From Ampelocalamus luodianensis (taxonomy: Eukaryota; Streptophyta; Magnoliopsida; Poales; Poaceae), in the NCBI GenBank assembly GCA_036346255.1, contig JAYEVH010000144.1, positions 1 through 64,000 of the forward strand: a stretch of DNA of 64,000 bases. The letters run 5' to 3'. Position 1 is the first letter of the stretch. Each line of letters begins with the position of its first letter. The notes below the pieces were generated by a model. The model was given only the letters and a program-made list of their open reading frames with translations. It was not told the origin of the DNA and did no database searches. Of this stretch, positions 1 through 11,318 are shown piece by piece. The position numbers were made by a program, and so were the translations under genes.

Positions 1-1660
1 AGGCAGTGATGGTAAGCTATTGAGGAAAACCAAAGTACCCTGTATGACCCAAAAGCCGCCTCCTACCTTTAGCTTGGGCATGACCTTTAGCAAAGAAGGA
101 TCTTTTCATTAAAGTAGTTAGCAAAGATGGACTTGTTAGGAAGCATTTTATTACATTTTCCAAGAATGACAACTTAAGTGTTAGGGCTAAATGTCACACA
201 AAGTGTTCTAATCATCCCGTTGTCAAATAACAACAGACACAGTGGCTAGCAAGTGAGTAGTTTGAAGGATGAGCTTTTAGAGCAATCCAAGCAAAGACAG
301 TTGGTGGTTAAGCTTCATCCAGATGCCACAGGTTGTATTTCAAAGGATGTACATATGTTTGGATGTTTGTAGAAGAGGTTTCTGTCTGGATGTAGGAAAG
401 TTATTAGTTTGATGGTTGTTTTTCAAAGGTCCAACCAATGGTGAGCTAATTTATGCAAAGAGGCAGAGATGCAAACAATCGATGTACCACATAGCTTGGG
501 TCAGAGTTGAGAAGGAGACCAATGAAGCATGGACTGGTTCTGTGGGATTTTTTTAGAGACATAGAAATTGAGATGGATGGGTTATCATCTCGATCAACAA
601 ATACGTGTCATTACTAAACCAAGATTTAACCATTTATTTCAAATGACAAGAGCAAGATTTAACAATTTGTTTGTTGCAAGGTTTACTAAATGCTGTGGAG
701 TATTGGGTACCCAAAGCTGAGCATAGGATGTGTGCAAGATACATCTATGCCAACTTCAGGAAGATTTACAAGGACAAAACTTGGCAAAAGAAATTCTGGT
801 TGTGTGCCAAAGCTCCATGTGTAAATCTATTCAACCACCATAGGGCAAATCTTGCAAAGGATACCAAGGTGCTAATGCAATCATGAGGACAGATCCACAA
901 AGATTGGAGTAGGGCATGGTCTGTTGGGATCATGTTGTGATTCTATGGACAACAACATGTGTGAATCATTCAATCATGCCATAGTTGAGTCCAGGTTCCT
1001 CCCAATCATCAGCATGCTTGGGTGGATCAGGAGGAAAGAGATGGTTAGAATCCATACCAACAAGAGCAAGGCAGAGAAGTGGACTCGTGCAATATGCTCT
1101 AATATTTTCAAGAAGTCAAGGACCACATCAATGAATCTGCTTCATGCAAAGCAGGTACAATGGCAAGGATGATTTTGAGGTCACACATAGAGATCATAGG
1201 TGAACAAAGAACTTGGAACACATGACTTGTTCATGCATGTATTGGCAGTTGTCTGGTTTGCCTTGCCCACATGCTATTTATTGTATCTATTGGAGGAGCA
1301 CTTCCCTTGATGAGTACATAGCACCATGCTACTCCATTGAAGAGTACAACAAGACTTATGAGCACTGCTTGTAGCTTGTTGAGGGCATGAGTTGTTGGCC
1401 CACATTTGAGAGGCCAAGACCAAGGGCACCAAAGTTACAGAAAATGCCTAGCAGGCCAAAGAAAAATAGGAAGAAAGAGCAAAATGAGAAACCTAAAGGA
1501 ACAAGAATATCTAAGGTTGGCACAATCGTTAGATGGAGGCTCCGCAAGGGGATTGGATACAACAGGTCTAGCTGTGAGAGGAGAAATGGGCAAGCATAGC
1601 AAACATCGTGGTCTCACCACCTGGTCAACAAGATCATGGTCCAAGTGTTGGGAATTATGC
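1..1660 (+). pseudogene. Decayed MULE (MuDR/mudrA-like) transposase
   Basis: Translated pieces in shifting frames follow the order of a plant Mutator-like transposase. The first 650 bases hold the start of the DDE domain, broken by stops. Positions 671-886 encode a stretch containing YWVPKAEHRMCARYIYANF. Positions 924-1172 encode DNNMCESFNHAIVESRFLP and a following IRRKEMVR block typical of the domain end. A SWIM zinc finger (C-x-C...C-P-H) lies near 1222-1280. Positions 1387-1599 hold the basic linker PKLQKMPSRPKKNRKK and a zinc-knuckle remnant near 1530-1575, where three of the four ligands expected in the family appear substituted (only the last Cys is clear). The 5' end of the element lies left of the window. 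Transposase function is clearly lost. Family assignment is firm; exact limits are not. Confidence 0.85.
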
Positions 1661-2830
1661 ATCAGCTGGCCCTATTCCCTATTAATATGCACTACCATTA
1701 GTATATCCTAGTAGTTATTACATAGTTTATGCACATGACAGAGTTTATGCACATATGACATTGCAGGATGTTATTCCTGGTTCACAACAGAGCTATGCAA
1801 AAAACAGACTGGAAGAGAAAGGCTAGCTACCCGTCTGCTCGGACCAAAAGGAGCCGCACTAGGGTAGGAATCTTGTACTCAGAGAGGATGTGATAACTAT
1901 TCGTAATGTGGGTTCATTTGTACCTAGTTACATAGCTTGATTTCTAATTACTTGCATTTGGCAACTACCAATCTCTAGCTGAATACATCCAGATTCATAG
2001 CCCGCATGCCAAATCGAGGATCATCGCGACATCCGTCGCTAAAGTCAATCGTATGCACGTGCAAGGGCACATCCGCTACTATGAATTTGGAGGCAATCGT
2101 GCTATGTGCAAGGGCAAAGTCATGTGTTAACATCCAAGTGACATCTCGTTCTCGCTTCGTGAAGCAAAGCCTGTGCACCTCCTGCCAAAGGAAGAAGCTA
2201 GCTCCAAGCAAGATGAAGAAAAGTTGTAGTTCAAAGCTTGCAAAGCTTCCGTATACAACTAATCGTTGATTTCATAGCTAGAAATGTCATTTCGCACTTG
2301 GTGCATTTTCATGTGTTGTCATGTATTTGCGCGATTTGTAATGTTGAATGATTCCAAACTTCGTCCATGTTATGTCATTCCTGCACTTCGGTCCATGTTA
2401 TGTCATTCTCAAACTTATGCAATCCAATGTGCTGTGAACTACTCTGTGCTCTACTTGGATCATTCCTAAACTTATGCGATCCAATGTGGATGCTTACATG
2501 TACATACTCTGGTCTCATACACACCACATTACGTAAAATGGAAAATGCATGAAAACATTGTGACAAACCGATGACAATGCAACAGTGGAAACATAAAGTA
2601 TTACCAAACTTTTGCCATACCAACATTCATACATTGATTCATCATGTAGGATATTACATGATCGGGCAATTTGGCAGTTTCATGCCATACACATAGTACT
2701 GGGGATCCAAGTACTAACTAACATTACAGCCAAAACACCAAGCAAGACTAATATAATTTTTCTCGCTTTCTAGCTTTGCTACCCTAGCACCGAGTCCAAC
2801 TAGTGAAGCTCCTGCTCCTCAATTTGGCTG
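1661..2830. other. MULE interior spacer without intact gene
   Basis: This AT-rich spacer separates the transposase remnant from a convergent ORF on the other strand. I see no conserved protein. It probably belongs to the interior or 3' region of the MULE, by analogy with two-gene Mutator elements; this is inference. A small degenerate duplication lies at about 2350-2500: a 27-28 bp unit containing CCATGTTATGTCATTC is repeated at 2359 and 2386, and an ACTTATGCRATCCAATGTG unit occurs near 2412 and again near 2469. Confidence 0.4.
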
Positions 2831-3050
2831 CTACAACACACTCTCCATGCCTCGACTTAACCTCGCCAACTCTTGTATTGCATCGGAAATGCCTACACTG
2901 AGCTCAATTTTCTCCTTCCTCAAAGCCCTAACAACATCACGCAAGTCTAGTAGCACCTGCCTCAAGAACGGGGTTGTCTCATCGTCCGACCATGCCCAAA
3001 ACTTGCAGCCTTCAACCTTCAAATACCAATCACAAATAAGGAAACCCTAA
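2831..3050 (-). pseudogene. GRF-type zinc-finger ORF remnant (last exon)
   Basis: The minus-strand reading ends in a short exon with EGCKFWAWSDDETTPFLR followed by a leucine-rich amphipathic stretch (VLLDLRDVVRALRKEKIEL). In grasses this arrangement is the C-terminal half of small GRF zinc-finger proteins: the last ligands of the finger, then a coiled coil. A plausible splice acceptor (TTTTTAG) lies just upstream in the gene sense, near 3045. The N-terminal part of the finger is not recognisable in 3050-3400. It is convergent with the MULE transposase, the position of the second gene in Mutator elements. It may be an accessory element gene or a captured host fragment. Confidence 0.5.
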
Positions 3051-3647
3051 AAACAAATCAACCATTTCATGCGAGTACAAATCAACCAATTCACAAATCA
3101 GAAACCCAAAACTTGAAGACTAACGGCGCCGCATGCATGTCAAGTACGCTGCCGAAGTTGAGTCGCCTCCATGAAATTTACCTACATGCATTCTCCCGCA
3201 GCGGCAAAGGATAGTTGGAGCGCATCAACGACACTCTTCAGACGGATAGGCGATGTGGAGGGACCATGGACCACGCCGATGGAGGGTACACTCCATGTCG
3301 CCGACTCGAGCCTCTCCGCTGTCGGTGACTCGAGCTACCAGAGCTCACCATGGCGCCGCCTCCACTCAATGGGAACACTAAAGAAAACCTAATCCTGCAT
3401 CAGCGAGAAAGAGAGACAAAGTGTGGCAGTGGTGCATTCTTCAGAGGCTAAGTAGGGACGGTACACAGTCAGCGTCCACGGTGGAAACGTGCCACGGTGG
3501 AATGACATATTTGGACCACGTGGCACAAAACCAGCCTCCAAAGGAAAACGTGATTTTTGGTACGCTTTAGAAACTTCGAGCACGTTAGCAGTATCCGTAT
3601 TAAACTTCGGATGAACTTAAACTAGGGCAAGAGTGATTGAAACCTGG
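3051..3647. other. Unassigned spacer between MULE and Copia complex
   Basis: No conserved reading frame or RNA gene is recognised. The GC-rich part around 3170-3390 may be a decayed 5' exon of the convergent GRF gene. A terminal inverted repeat for the MULE could lie near 3400-3640 but cannot be proven because the other end is outside the window. Confidence 0.3.
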
Positions 3648-4182
3648 TCGTAAGGAGTTACGAACTGGTCGAGACTAAATATGAACTGGTCGTATACAGT
3701 TACTGATTGGTCATACTTAAGTATTAACTGGTCGTAAGGAGTTATGAGCTTATTGTACCTAAATACAGACTGGTCGTGATGACATACTAGCTGGTTATAA
3801 GTGATGAGGACCTGGTTGTAGATCATATTGCATCAAGGTTCGTCTGATATAATTTGTGTGTATTCGAGAATCGTTATGTCCTCCTAGGGACCGCTATGAC
3901 TTGTGGTCGAAAAAGGGTTTTTGAGTCACAACCGATTACGCATAAACCTAACGGGTCACACACTTAACGGGTTGGAACAAACTAGTATGAATACGATTCG
4001 TCAAACGTGTTCGGATAGGATCCGACACAGAGCACTATATAAGGAGATGCTTGAGGCTATTGGGGATATGCGATACACGTGAGTTGTTCCACCGAAACCC
4101 TAGCCGCCATCTTCCGAGAGCCATGCATGCGATTTCTTGTGCTAGCACACCAGCATCCAATTGTTCCTTCCCTCGACGTGTG
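3648..4182 (+). mobile_element. Partial Copia LTR (subfamily B), left of the main element
   Basis: This segment is colinear with 12070-12510 plus 13158-13205 of the downstream 3' LTR: repeated CTGGTCGTAAGGAGTTACGA blocks, a TATA box (TATATAA at 4036-4042), CCGAAACCCTAGCCGCCATC, then a GTGCTAGCACACC block. It stops where a fresh LTR starts (TGTTGGAATTATGCC at 4183). It lacks the roughly 645-bp segment found in the downstream copy, so it represents the unoccupied state. It is best read as a remnant of an older LTR into which the next element inserted. Confidence 0.7.
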
Positions 4183-6028
4183 TGTTGGAATTATGCCCTA
4201 GAGGCAATCATAGAGATGATTATATTACATTATGTTTATAACATAGGATAATGTGTTATCTTGTTTCTAGAATTATATCGTTAATATTTGTCATCAAGTA
4301 TGTGATTTGATTGTGAAACTCAGATTTCCGCGATAATTATTCTTAAACGCTCTCGGTAAAACATATGAGGACACATATGAATAGACTAGCATATGTATTG
4401 GTTGATGACCATGTTTCATGTGTCATAGATATGGAGATATCAAATCAATAATATGGACACATGTTAGAGAACATGGTGTTGGATAAGACCCACCTTGAGA
4501 CACTATTGAGATTGTTATAATTCTATGTGTCGTTAGTTGGTCTCAAGCAATGATGATGTATAATCCTTAGACCCGAGATCAAGATAGTTTCCTACATGTG
4601 TAATAGCACTCTTAGGGGCTACCAAACGCTACTCAGAATCGGGTAGTTATAAAGGTAGCTTTCGGCATGCTATGAAACATGCGAGGAATGTGACTGCCTG
4701 ATATGGATTTGCCCTTCTAACATAAGGAGAGATGTCTCGCCCTCGTTGTGGTCGAATAAAGAAAGTGCATGGCCATGCCACAAGTGGTCGGGCGGTCGAC
4801 TACATGAAGTTATTCGACACTGACGAGAAAGTTTGAAAAGTCTATGGATGACATGTTATCTCACCCGAGTTCAACCGATGTCGGAGGCAAAGGGAGAATA
4901 CACAAGCAGTCGTTAAGTTTCAAGTCGATCGCCGAGGTCGAGATCGTCGGTCGATGGAGATGCGATTTAGTCGAAGACTACTCAACATAATCACCAATCG
5001 TCGTAAGGATTTGCAAATCGTTGTAGTTAGATACTAATCGGGTCGTAAGGAGTTATGAATCGTTGTAATCGACATGAATCGTTGTGACTAAGTACGAGCC
5101 GGTAGTAAGTGATAAGGACTCGTCGAGATCATATTGCATTAAGGTTCGCCCGATATATTCTGTGTGTTCGAATCGTTATGTGCCGCTAGGTACCATTGAC
5201 GACTCGTGATCGGAAAGAGTTTCGAGTCACAACCGATTACACACGAACCTATAGGGTCACACACTTAAAGGGCTAGGATTTGATTTGGATGGTGATCCAA
5301 ATTTTATAGGCCACGAGTTCCTAATGGGGCCTCCTGTCGGGATCCATTATGGATGCCTATATAGAGGGGCGGTGGCATGGGGTGAGGTGATCGATCGATC
5401 AATCTTTCTCGAAGAAATCCCAAACCTAATAGCCACGCCTCTCAACCACACCATCGCCCTAGCACTCCCGCGCGTGGTGTCCCCGCCCGCACGTGTGGAT
5501 ACCTTGGAGGTGTTGTTGCGAAGCATCAACACTAGGACGATCCGCGACTCATGGCATGCTCATCTAATAGAGGAGAAGGCGCGCGCAAGTACGACTACCA
5601 TCGCTTCAACTCGCTACATCGACTTACTCCGCCACGAGTCGACGCGCCTAGTAGTAATCTCGTGATTTATTACTTACGTGGTTCCTTGGTTGCGCCGTAA
5701 ATTTTGTTTGTGCTATCGTAGCCTTCCCGCGATCCTTCAGGGTGGATACCGTAGAGGCGCTAATGCGGTTGCTGTTGCGCTTGAAGACAATCCAAGATCT
5801 TCACAAGGAACTTTAGAGGTTGCTGGAGGAGACGATTGATTCGCGAGGGTGATAAACGATCGACTATGACCACTACATCGACGCGCTCTTCGCTGGACTA
5901 GGTCGTTCGACTTTCTTCACAGCGCGCTACCGTGGTAACGATATGTGATCATCTACTTTCTTCGCATCCTGGTTTACGTGGTAGAAATTTTTGAATTGTT
6001 GCTATCGTAGCTTTTCCGTATCGCTTCA
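4183..6028 (+). repeat. 5' LTR of the Copia element (subfamily A)
   Basis: It begins TGTTGGAATT and ends ...CGCTTCA directly before GTGGTATCAGAGCC. At 1.85 kb it matches the usual BARE-1 LTR length. A TATA-like TATATAG lies at 5358-5364. Its first part resembles the 3' LTR only in blocks, and 5290-5700 has no counterpart there. An open 126-codon frame at 5285-5665 shows no conserved protein and is probably fortuitous. Confidence 0.8.
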
Positions 6029-6029
6029 G

Positions 6030-6041
6030 TGGTATCAGAGC
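6030..6041 (+). other. Primer-binding site, initiator-Met tRNA
   Basis: TGGTATCAGAGC is complementary to the 3' end of plant initiator methionine tRNA and lies one base after the LTR end, as expected for minus-strand priming in Copia elements. Confidence 0.92.
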
Positions 6042-7411
6042 CATCCTGCATAGTTTTGATCTAGATCGGTCGATATAATCGGATATGTGGCGTAGAGTAG
6101 ATTGATCTATCACTAGTTTGTTCGATAACCTAGATCGTTCATATAGATGGAACGATCTAGAACCGGTCGATAAGATCGATCGTTGTTCGGCGCTAGTAGA
6201 TGGGTTTTGCAAGGAGGTATGAGCTAAAAAGGACTAGATGGTTTATTGCGCTTAGCCTGGCACCAAGATCGCATAATACTCCCATCGTTGGAATTCCGCC
6301 ATCGGAGTGTGCCGCAGTGCATGGTCGTAACAAGGCAATGATCAGATTGGTCCGGAATAGGGTTAATATGATTAATCCTATGATTTCCGAGGCTCGGTTA
6401 CGTGAATAAGATTCATGTCTCGAAAATTTTCCGAGCACGCCCTCGACTAGCGAGGGCGCCGCCCTTCAACCCCGCCCGCTAACCCGCTAGCGGACCGCCG
6501 TGATCGTGAGCCGCATTGTATAGTAGTATGTGTTCATGTTGCCCAATAGAATTGGATTCTATGCATAACTCGCTTTTGGTGGTTTGATGTGAATAGTATG
6601 GCCCATTATGTATGTGATGCATGAATGGATTTTCATGGCTTATGGTCATGCCGCGAGATAGCCATCGAGCTACATATTATTGTATAACGGTTCGCATGTC
6701 GACATATGATGCTTGAAATTATCCTCTGTAATTCATTACTAGCTTTTAGGAGTAATTGCCGAGTAGATGATTGCGTCGGAGATGTCAAGCATGGTGGTTT
6801 GAGGACGTGAAGCATGGTGATAGAGATCATCATGTTAAGGGCTATACTATTTCACGCTTAATTTGATTATCTATGAATGTTTGTGTTTATTCATGTTATG
6901 ATATTTGATCATGTTTTATCATTAGATGTTTTGACATGATAGAGTAATATCCTCGTAAAAATTAAGTAAAATTGATACATTTCCAATTGTCGCGCTTTAT
7001 CACGATTTTGATCGTTAATTAGCGTGTCTACCAAAGTAGGGTGCCGTTAACTATCTTAATAAGATAGGTGGGTGTCTGACATCCACATGCATAGTATTGG
7101 TTTTACTTAACAAGGCTATCAAAACAATTTTGGGTCTTGGGGCATAGTGTTGGTCGGAAGTGCATAGAGATGTCACCGATCAAACAAGAGTCATATGTGA
7201 TATGATTGGTAAGAGGTTGCTTACCTAAAATCACTAAGTTTCTAGCAGTGATGCCAAAGCTCACTAGGACTTAATGGTTTATGGATCTTGAACTCACTAT
7301 ATGTTGTTTGAGGGAAACATGGTTTATAGTGGGAGTATCTTTTATTAAATTGTTTAATAGAAGATCTTACATAAACATACTGCTGAATTTTTGCATATTC
7401 TGTTGTAGATC
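6042..7411 (+). other. Copia untranslated leader
   Basis: This stretch of about 1.4 kb between primer site and gag has no conserved coding sequence. Long leaders are normal for the BARE/Angela lineage. It would hold packaging and dimerisation signals, which I cannot locate by eye. Confidence 0.6.
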
Positions 7412-8225
7412 ATGACACCTACTACTTCTTCTGCACCTACCTTTAATTTGTGATCTATTCTTGAAAAGGAAAAGTTGAATGGTTCAAATTTCATTGACTG
7501 GTTTCATAATCTGAGAATTATTCTCAAACAAGAAAAGAAGGAACATATTATAGAGGGTCTCTATCCCGAGGAACCGAGTGCCGATGCACCTCGTGCTGAA
7601 AAGAATGCTTATGAGAAGCATTGCAATGACGCAATCGATGTGCACTGTCTAATGCTTGCTACCATGAACTCTGAGCTTCAAAAGCAATATGAGACCACAG
7701 ATACTTACAATAGATCGTGAGTCTGAAGGGTATGTTTCAGGATCAAGCAAGGGCATAGAGGTTTAATACCTCTAAGGCATTGTTTTCTTGTAGGCCGTAA
7801 GGCAACCTCACACCCTATGTGATCAAAATGATTGGTCTCATTGAGAGCTTGAAAAGCTTGATTTCCTTACCCAAGAGTTAGCATCGATGTGATTCTCCAA
7901 TCGCCTCGCGAGCTTTGAGCTCGTTATATTGAATTTTCATATGAATGGCATAGAGAAGTCAATGATCGAAGTTACATGGCATGCTTAAGGGTGCCGAGAA
8001 GAGCATCAAGAAAAGTTCCAATCATGTGATGATGGTTCAAAAGACTACACCATCAAGAAGAAGGAAGTCGGAAAGGGTGAAGGCAAAGGAAAGACTCAAG
8101 ATGAGATCAAGAGTCTCAAAGCTAAGCTTAAGAAGCTTAAGTCGGGTCCTAATCTTGACACAGAATGTTACCATTGTCATGAGACTGGCATTGAAGAGAA
8201 ATTGCAAGAAGTTCTTGCAGAGATG
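7412..8225 (+). pseudogene. gag: Copia gag (capsid and nucleocapsid), broken
   Basis: A start codon at 7412 opens a frame that meets a TGA after 13 codons. The reading resumes with LNGSNFIDWFHNLRIILKQ and a following HIIEGLYPEE block, which match the N-terminal capsid region of Angela-type Gag. Further frameshifts follow. The nucleocapsid knuckle begins CYHCHETG near 8168 and its continuation (LKRNCKKFL) is in a different frame, so the CCHC motif is split. Gag would form the virus-like particle; this copy cannot make it. Confidence 0.8.
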
Positions 8226-9500
8226 AAAAAGAACAAAAGAAGTAAGACTTCCAGTTTAGGTATAAATGTTATACAAATTAATCTTGCCACTTCTCTAACC
8301 AGTTCTTGGGTATTTGATACCGGATCGGTTGCTCATATTTGCAATTCGATGCAGGGACTGAAAAGGAGTAGAAGTTTGGCAAGAGGAGATGTTGATCTTC
8401 GCGTGGACAATGGAGAAAGAGTTGCTGCATTAGCTATTGGCACTTTACCATTAGCTTTACCCTCAGGATTAGTTATGGAACTAAATAATTATTATTATAT
8501 TCCAGCCTTAAGCAAAAACATTATTTCTGCTTCATGTTTAGGAGTATGTTATGAGTTTAGAATAAAGAACAATTGTTATTTAATTTATTTTGAAGATATG
8601 CTTTATGGCCATGCTCCATTGGTGAATGGATTGTATGTTTTGAATATTGAGGATGAGCCCATCTATAATATTAATGCTAAGAGACTTCGACCTGATAATA
8701 TGAATCCTACTTATATTTGGCATTGTCGACTAGGTCATATAAATGAGAAGCACATGATGAAGCTCCATAAAGATGGTCTTATAAACTCATTTGATTTCAA
8801 ATCATTTGAAACATGTGAATCTTGTTTACTTGGTAAGATGATAAAAGCACCTTTCACGACCAAATGTGAGAGGGCGAGTGACTTGTTGGTCCTTGTACAT
8901 ACGGATGTATGTGGGCCAATAAGCACTTTAGCCAGAGGTGGTTTTCAGTACTTCATAACTTTTACTGACGATTTCAGTATATTTGGCTATGTCTATTTGA
9001 TGAGGCATAAGTCGGAATCTTTTGAAAAGTTCAAATAATTTCAGAATGAAGTGCAGAATCAACTTGGCAAGGCAATCAAATGTCTACGATCTGATCGTGG
9101 AGGAGAATATTTGAGCCATGAGTTTAGTGATCATCTAAAGAAATGTGGAATTGGTCTACAACTTACTCCGCTGGGAACGCCTCAATGGAATGGGGTGTCT
9201 AAACGACGGAACCGAACATTGTAGGACATGGTTCGGCCAATGATGAGCCAATTTGATCTTCCATTGTAATTCGAGATACGCCTAGAAACAATTGCTTTCA
9301 CTTTGAATAGGTTCCATCAAAAAAAGAGAGAAGACACCATATGAGATATGGACCGGGAAGTGTCTGGATTGTCTTTTCTCGTGATATGGGGTTGTGAGGC
9401 ATATGTTAAACGCTTGACGCCCGACAAACTCACATCCAAGTCTCGATAAGTGTTTCTTTGTAGGATATCCTAAGAAAACTAAAGGATATTACTTTTATAA
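8226..9500 (+). pseudogene. pol: Copia protease and integrase, broken
   Basis: An open frame runs from 8202 to 9038. It contains the aspartic protease motif WVFDTGSVAHIC, the GAG-pre-integrase zinc region (HCRLGHINEKHM ... CESCLLGK) and the first integrase catalytic Asp in VHTDVCGPIS. A stop at 9039 interrupts it. The second catalytic region (LRSDRGGEY) follows near 9088. The position expected to hold the catalytic Glu, within WNGVSKRRNRTL, reads Lys at 9201-9203, followed by a TAG. Integrase is therefore dead by both truncation and active-site change. Identity as Copia pol is secure. Confidence 0.85.
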
Positions 9501-11298
9501 TCGGATGATAACAAAGTGTTTGTTGTCTGTAATGGTGTCTTCGAGAAAGAGTTTCTTTTCAAATGAGTCGCTGGGAGCAAGGTGCAACTCAAGAAATTCA
9601 GAACCATATGAAAATGTTTCAACTCCTATTGAACCTCTACAAGATGAACAAAATGTTGTTGAACATGTAGATGAAGCATCAGCCTCATGTAGATCAAAAA
9701 GGCCACATCAAATGCCTATAAAGTATGGGCATCACGTATTATTATAGAATAATGATGAGCCTAAAACTTATTCAGAAGCCATGAGATCCGAAATAAAGTC
9801 CATGCATGACAATCAAATTTGGAACTTGGTTGATGCACCTGATGGCGTTATGACCATTGAGTACAAGTGGATTTTTAAGAAAAAGATAGATATGAATGAA
9901 AATGTTCACATTCATAAGGCACGACTAGTCGCAAGGGTTCTGCATAAATTCAAGGTGTTGATTATGATGAAACCTTTCTCGCCTGTCGCGATGCTTAAGT
10001 CTATCCGATCATTCTAGCTATTGTCAGATATTTCACTATGAGATATAGCAAATAGATGTCAAAAATGGCTTTCCTAAATGGAAACCTAAGTGAGGATGTG
10101 TACATGACATAGCCCGAGGATTTTGTCGATCCAAAGGAAATCGAAAAGGTATGCAAGCTTAATAAGTCCATCTATGGATTAAAGCAAGTATCTCTGAGTT
10201 GGAACATTCTGTGGTGAAGTGGTCAAAGGGTTTGACTTCATCAAGAACGAAGAAGAACCTTGTGTTTACAAGAAGGTTAGTGGAGCAAACTTGTAGTGGG
10301 AGCAAACTTGTGTTTCGATATTGTATATAGATGACATACTACTGTCTGAACGACATTCCTATGCTTGAATCATAAAGCTTCATTGAGAAATAGTTTCTCT
10401 ATGAAAGATTTAGAGATGCAGATATATTCTTGGTATAAGGATCTATAGAGATAGATCTAAGAGGCTAATTGGATTAAGCCAAAATGTGTACATCGACAAG
10501 GTGTTGAAACGGTTCAACTTGCAAGATTCTAAGAAAGGTTTCTTGCCCATGCTACATGGTATTAATCTTAGCAAGACTCAGTGTCCTACGACCATTGATG
10601 AGCGAGACAAAATGAGTAGAATCCTATATGCTTCGGCTATAGGATCTATCATGTATGCCATGCTGTGCGCACGACCAGATATGTCGTATGCTCTAAGTGT
10701 AACGAGCAGATATCAGTCAGATCCAGGTGAAGGTCACTAGATAGCAGTCAAGAATATCCTTAAGTACTTAAGAAGGACTAAGGATGCATTCCTTGTTTTT
10801 GGTGGTGAAGAGCTGGTCATAAATGGTTACACCGATGCTAGCTTCCAAACCAACAAGGATTATTTCAGATCGCAATTAGTGTTTGTGTTTTGTTTGAATA
10901 GAGGAGCAGTAAGCTGGAAAAGTTTCAAGCAAGGAACTGTTGCTGATTCTATAACAGAGACTGAGAACATTGCTGCTTTGGAAGCTGCAAAAGAGGTCGT
11001 ATGGATAAGAAAGTTCATTTGTGAACTGAGTGTGTTCTCTAGTGCTTTCAGTCCAATGGATCTCTATTGTGATAATAGTGGAGCCATTGCACAAGCTAAG
11101 GAGCCTAGATCACATCAAAAGTTCAAGCACATACTTCGACGATATCACATTATTCGTGAGATCGTCGAAAGAGGTGATGTGAAGATATGCAAAGTACACA
11201 CGGATTTGAATATTGCTGATCTGTTGATAAAGTCTCTCTCGCAACCTAAGCATGAGGCGCACACAAGATCTATGGGTATTCGATACCTATATGATTGA
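9501..11298 (+). pseudogene. pol: Copia reverse transcriptase and RNase H, broken
   Basis: Positions 9781-10017 encode IWNLVDAPDGVMTIEYKWIF, the conserved start of Copia reverse transcriptase. The active-site motif LYIDDILL is at about 10320-10343, but flanking frames are shifted and contain stops. Positions 10486-10740 encode the connection region (ASAIGSIMYAMLCARPDMSY). RNase H follows: the YTDAS motif near 10828 and an open frame at 10879-11298 with ETENIAALEAAKEVVWIRKF and LYCDNSGAIAQAKEP, ending in a proper stop just before the polypurine tract. The 3' end is the best preserved part of the element. Confidence 0.87.
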
Positions 11299-11307
11299 CT
11301 CTAGTGC

Positions 11308-11318
11308 AAGTGGAAGAT
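11308..11318 (+). other. Copia polypurine tract
   Basis: An AAGTGGAAGAT purine run sits immediately before the TGTTGATGATATGCC start of the 3' LTR. This is the usual plus-strand primer position in BARE/Angela elements. Confidence 0.75.

Noticed and set aside
5285..5665. 126-codon frame in the Copia 5' LTR
   Set aside because: No domain; it runs through the TATA region of the LTR and is absent from the other LTR copies.
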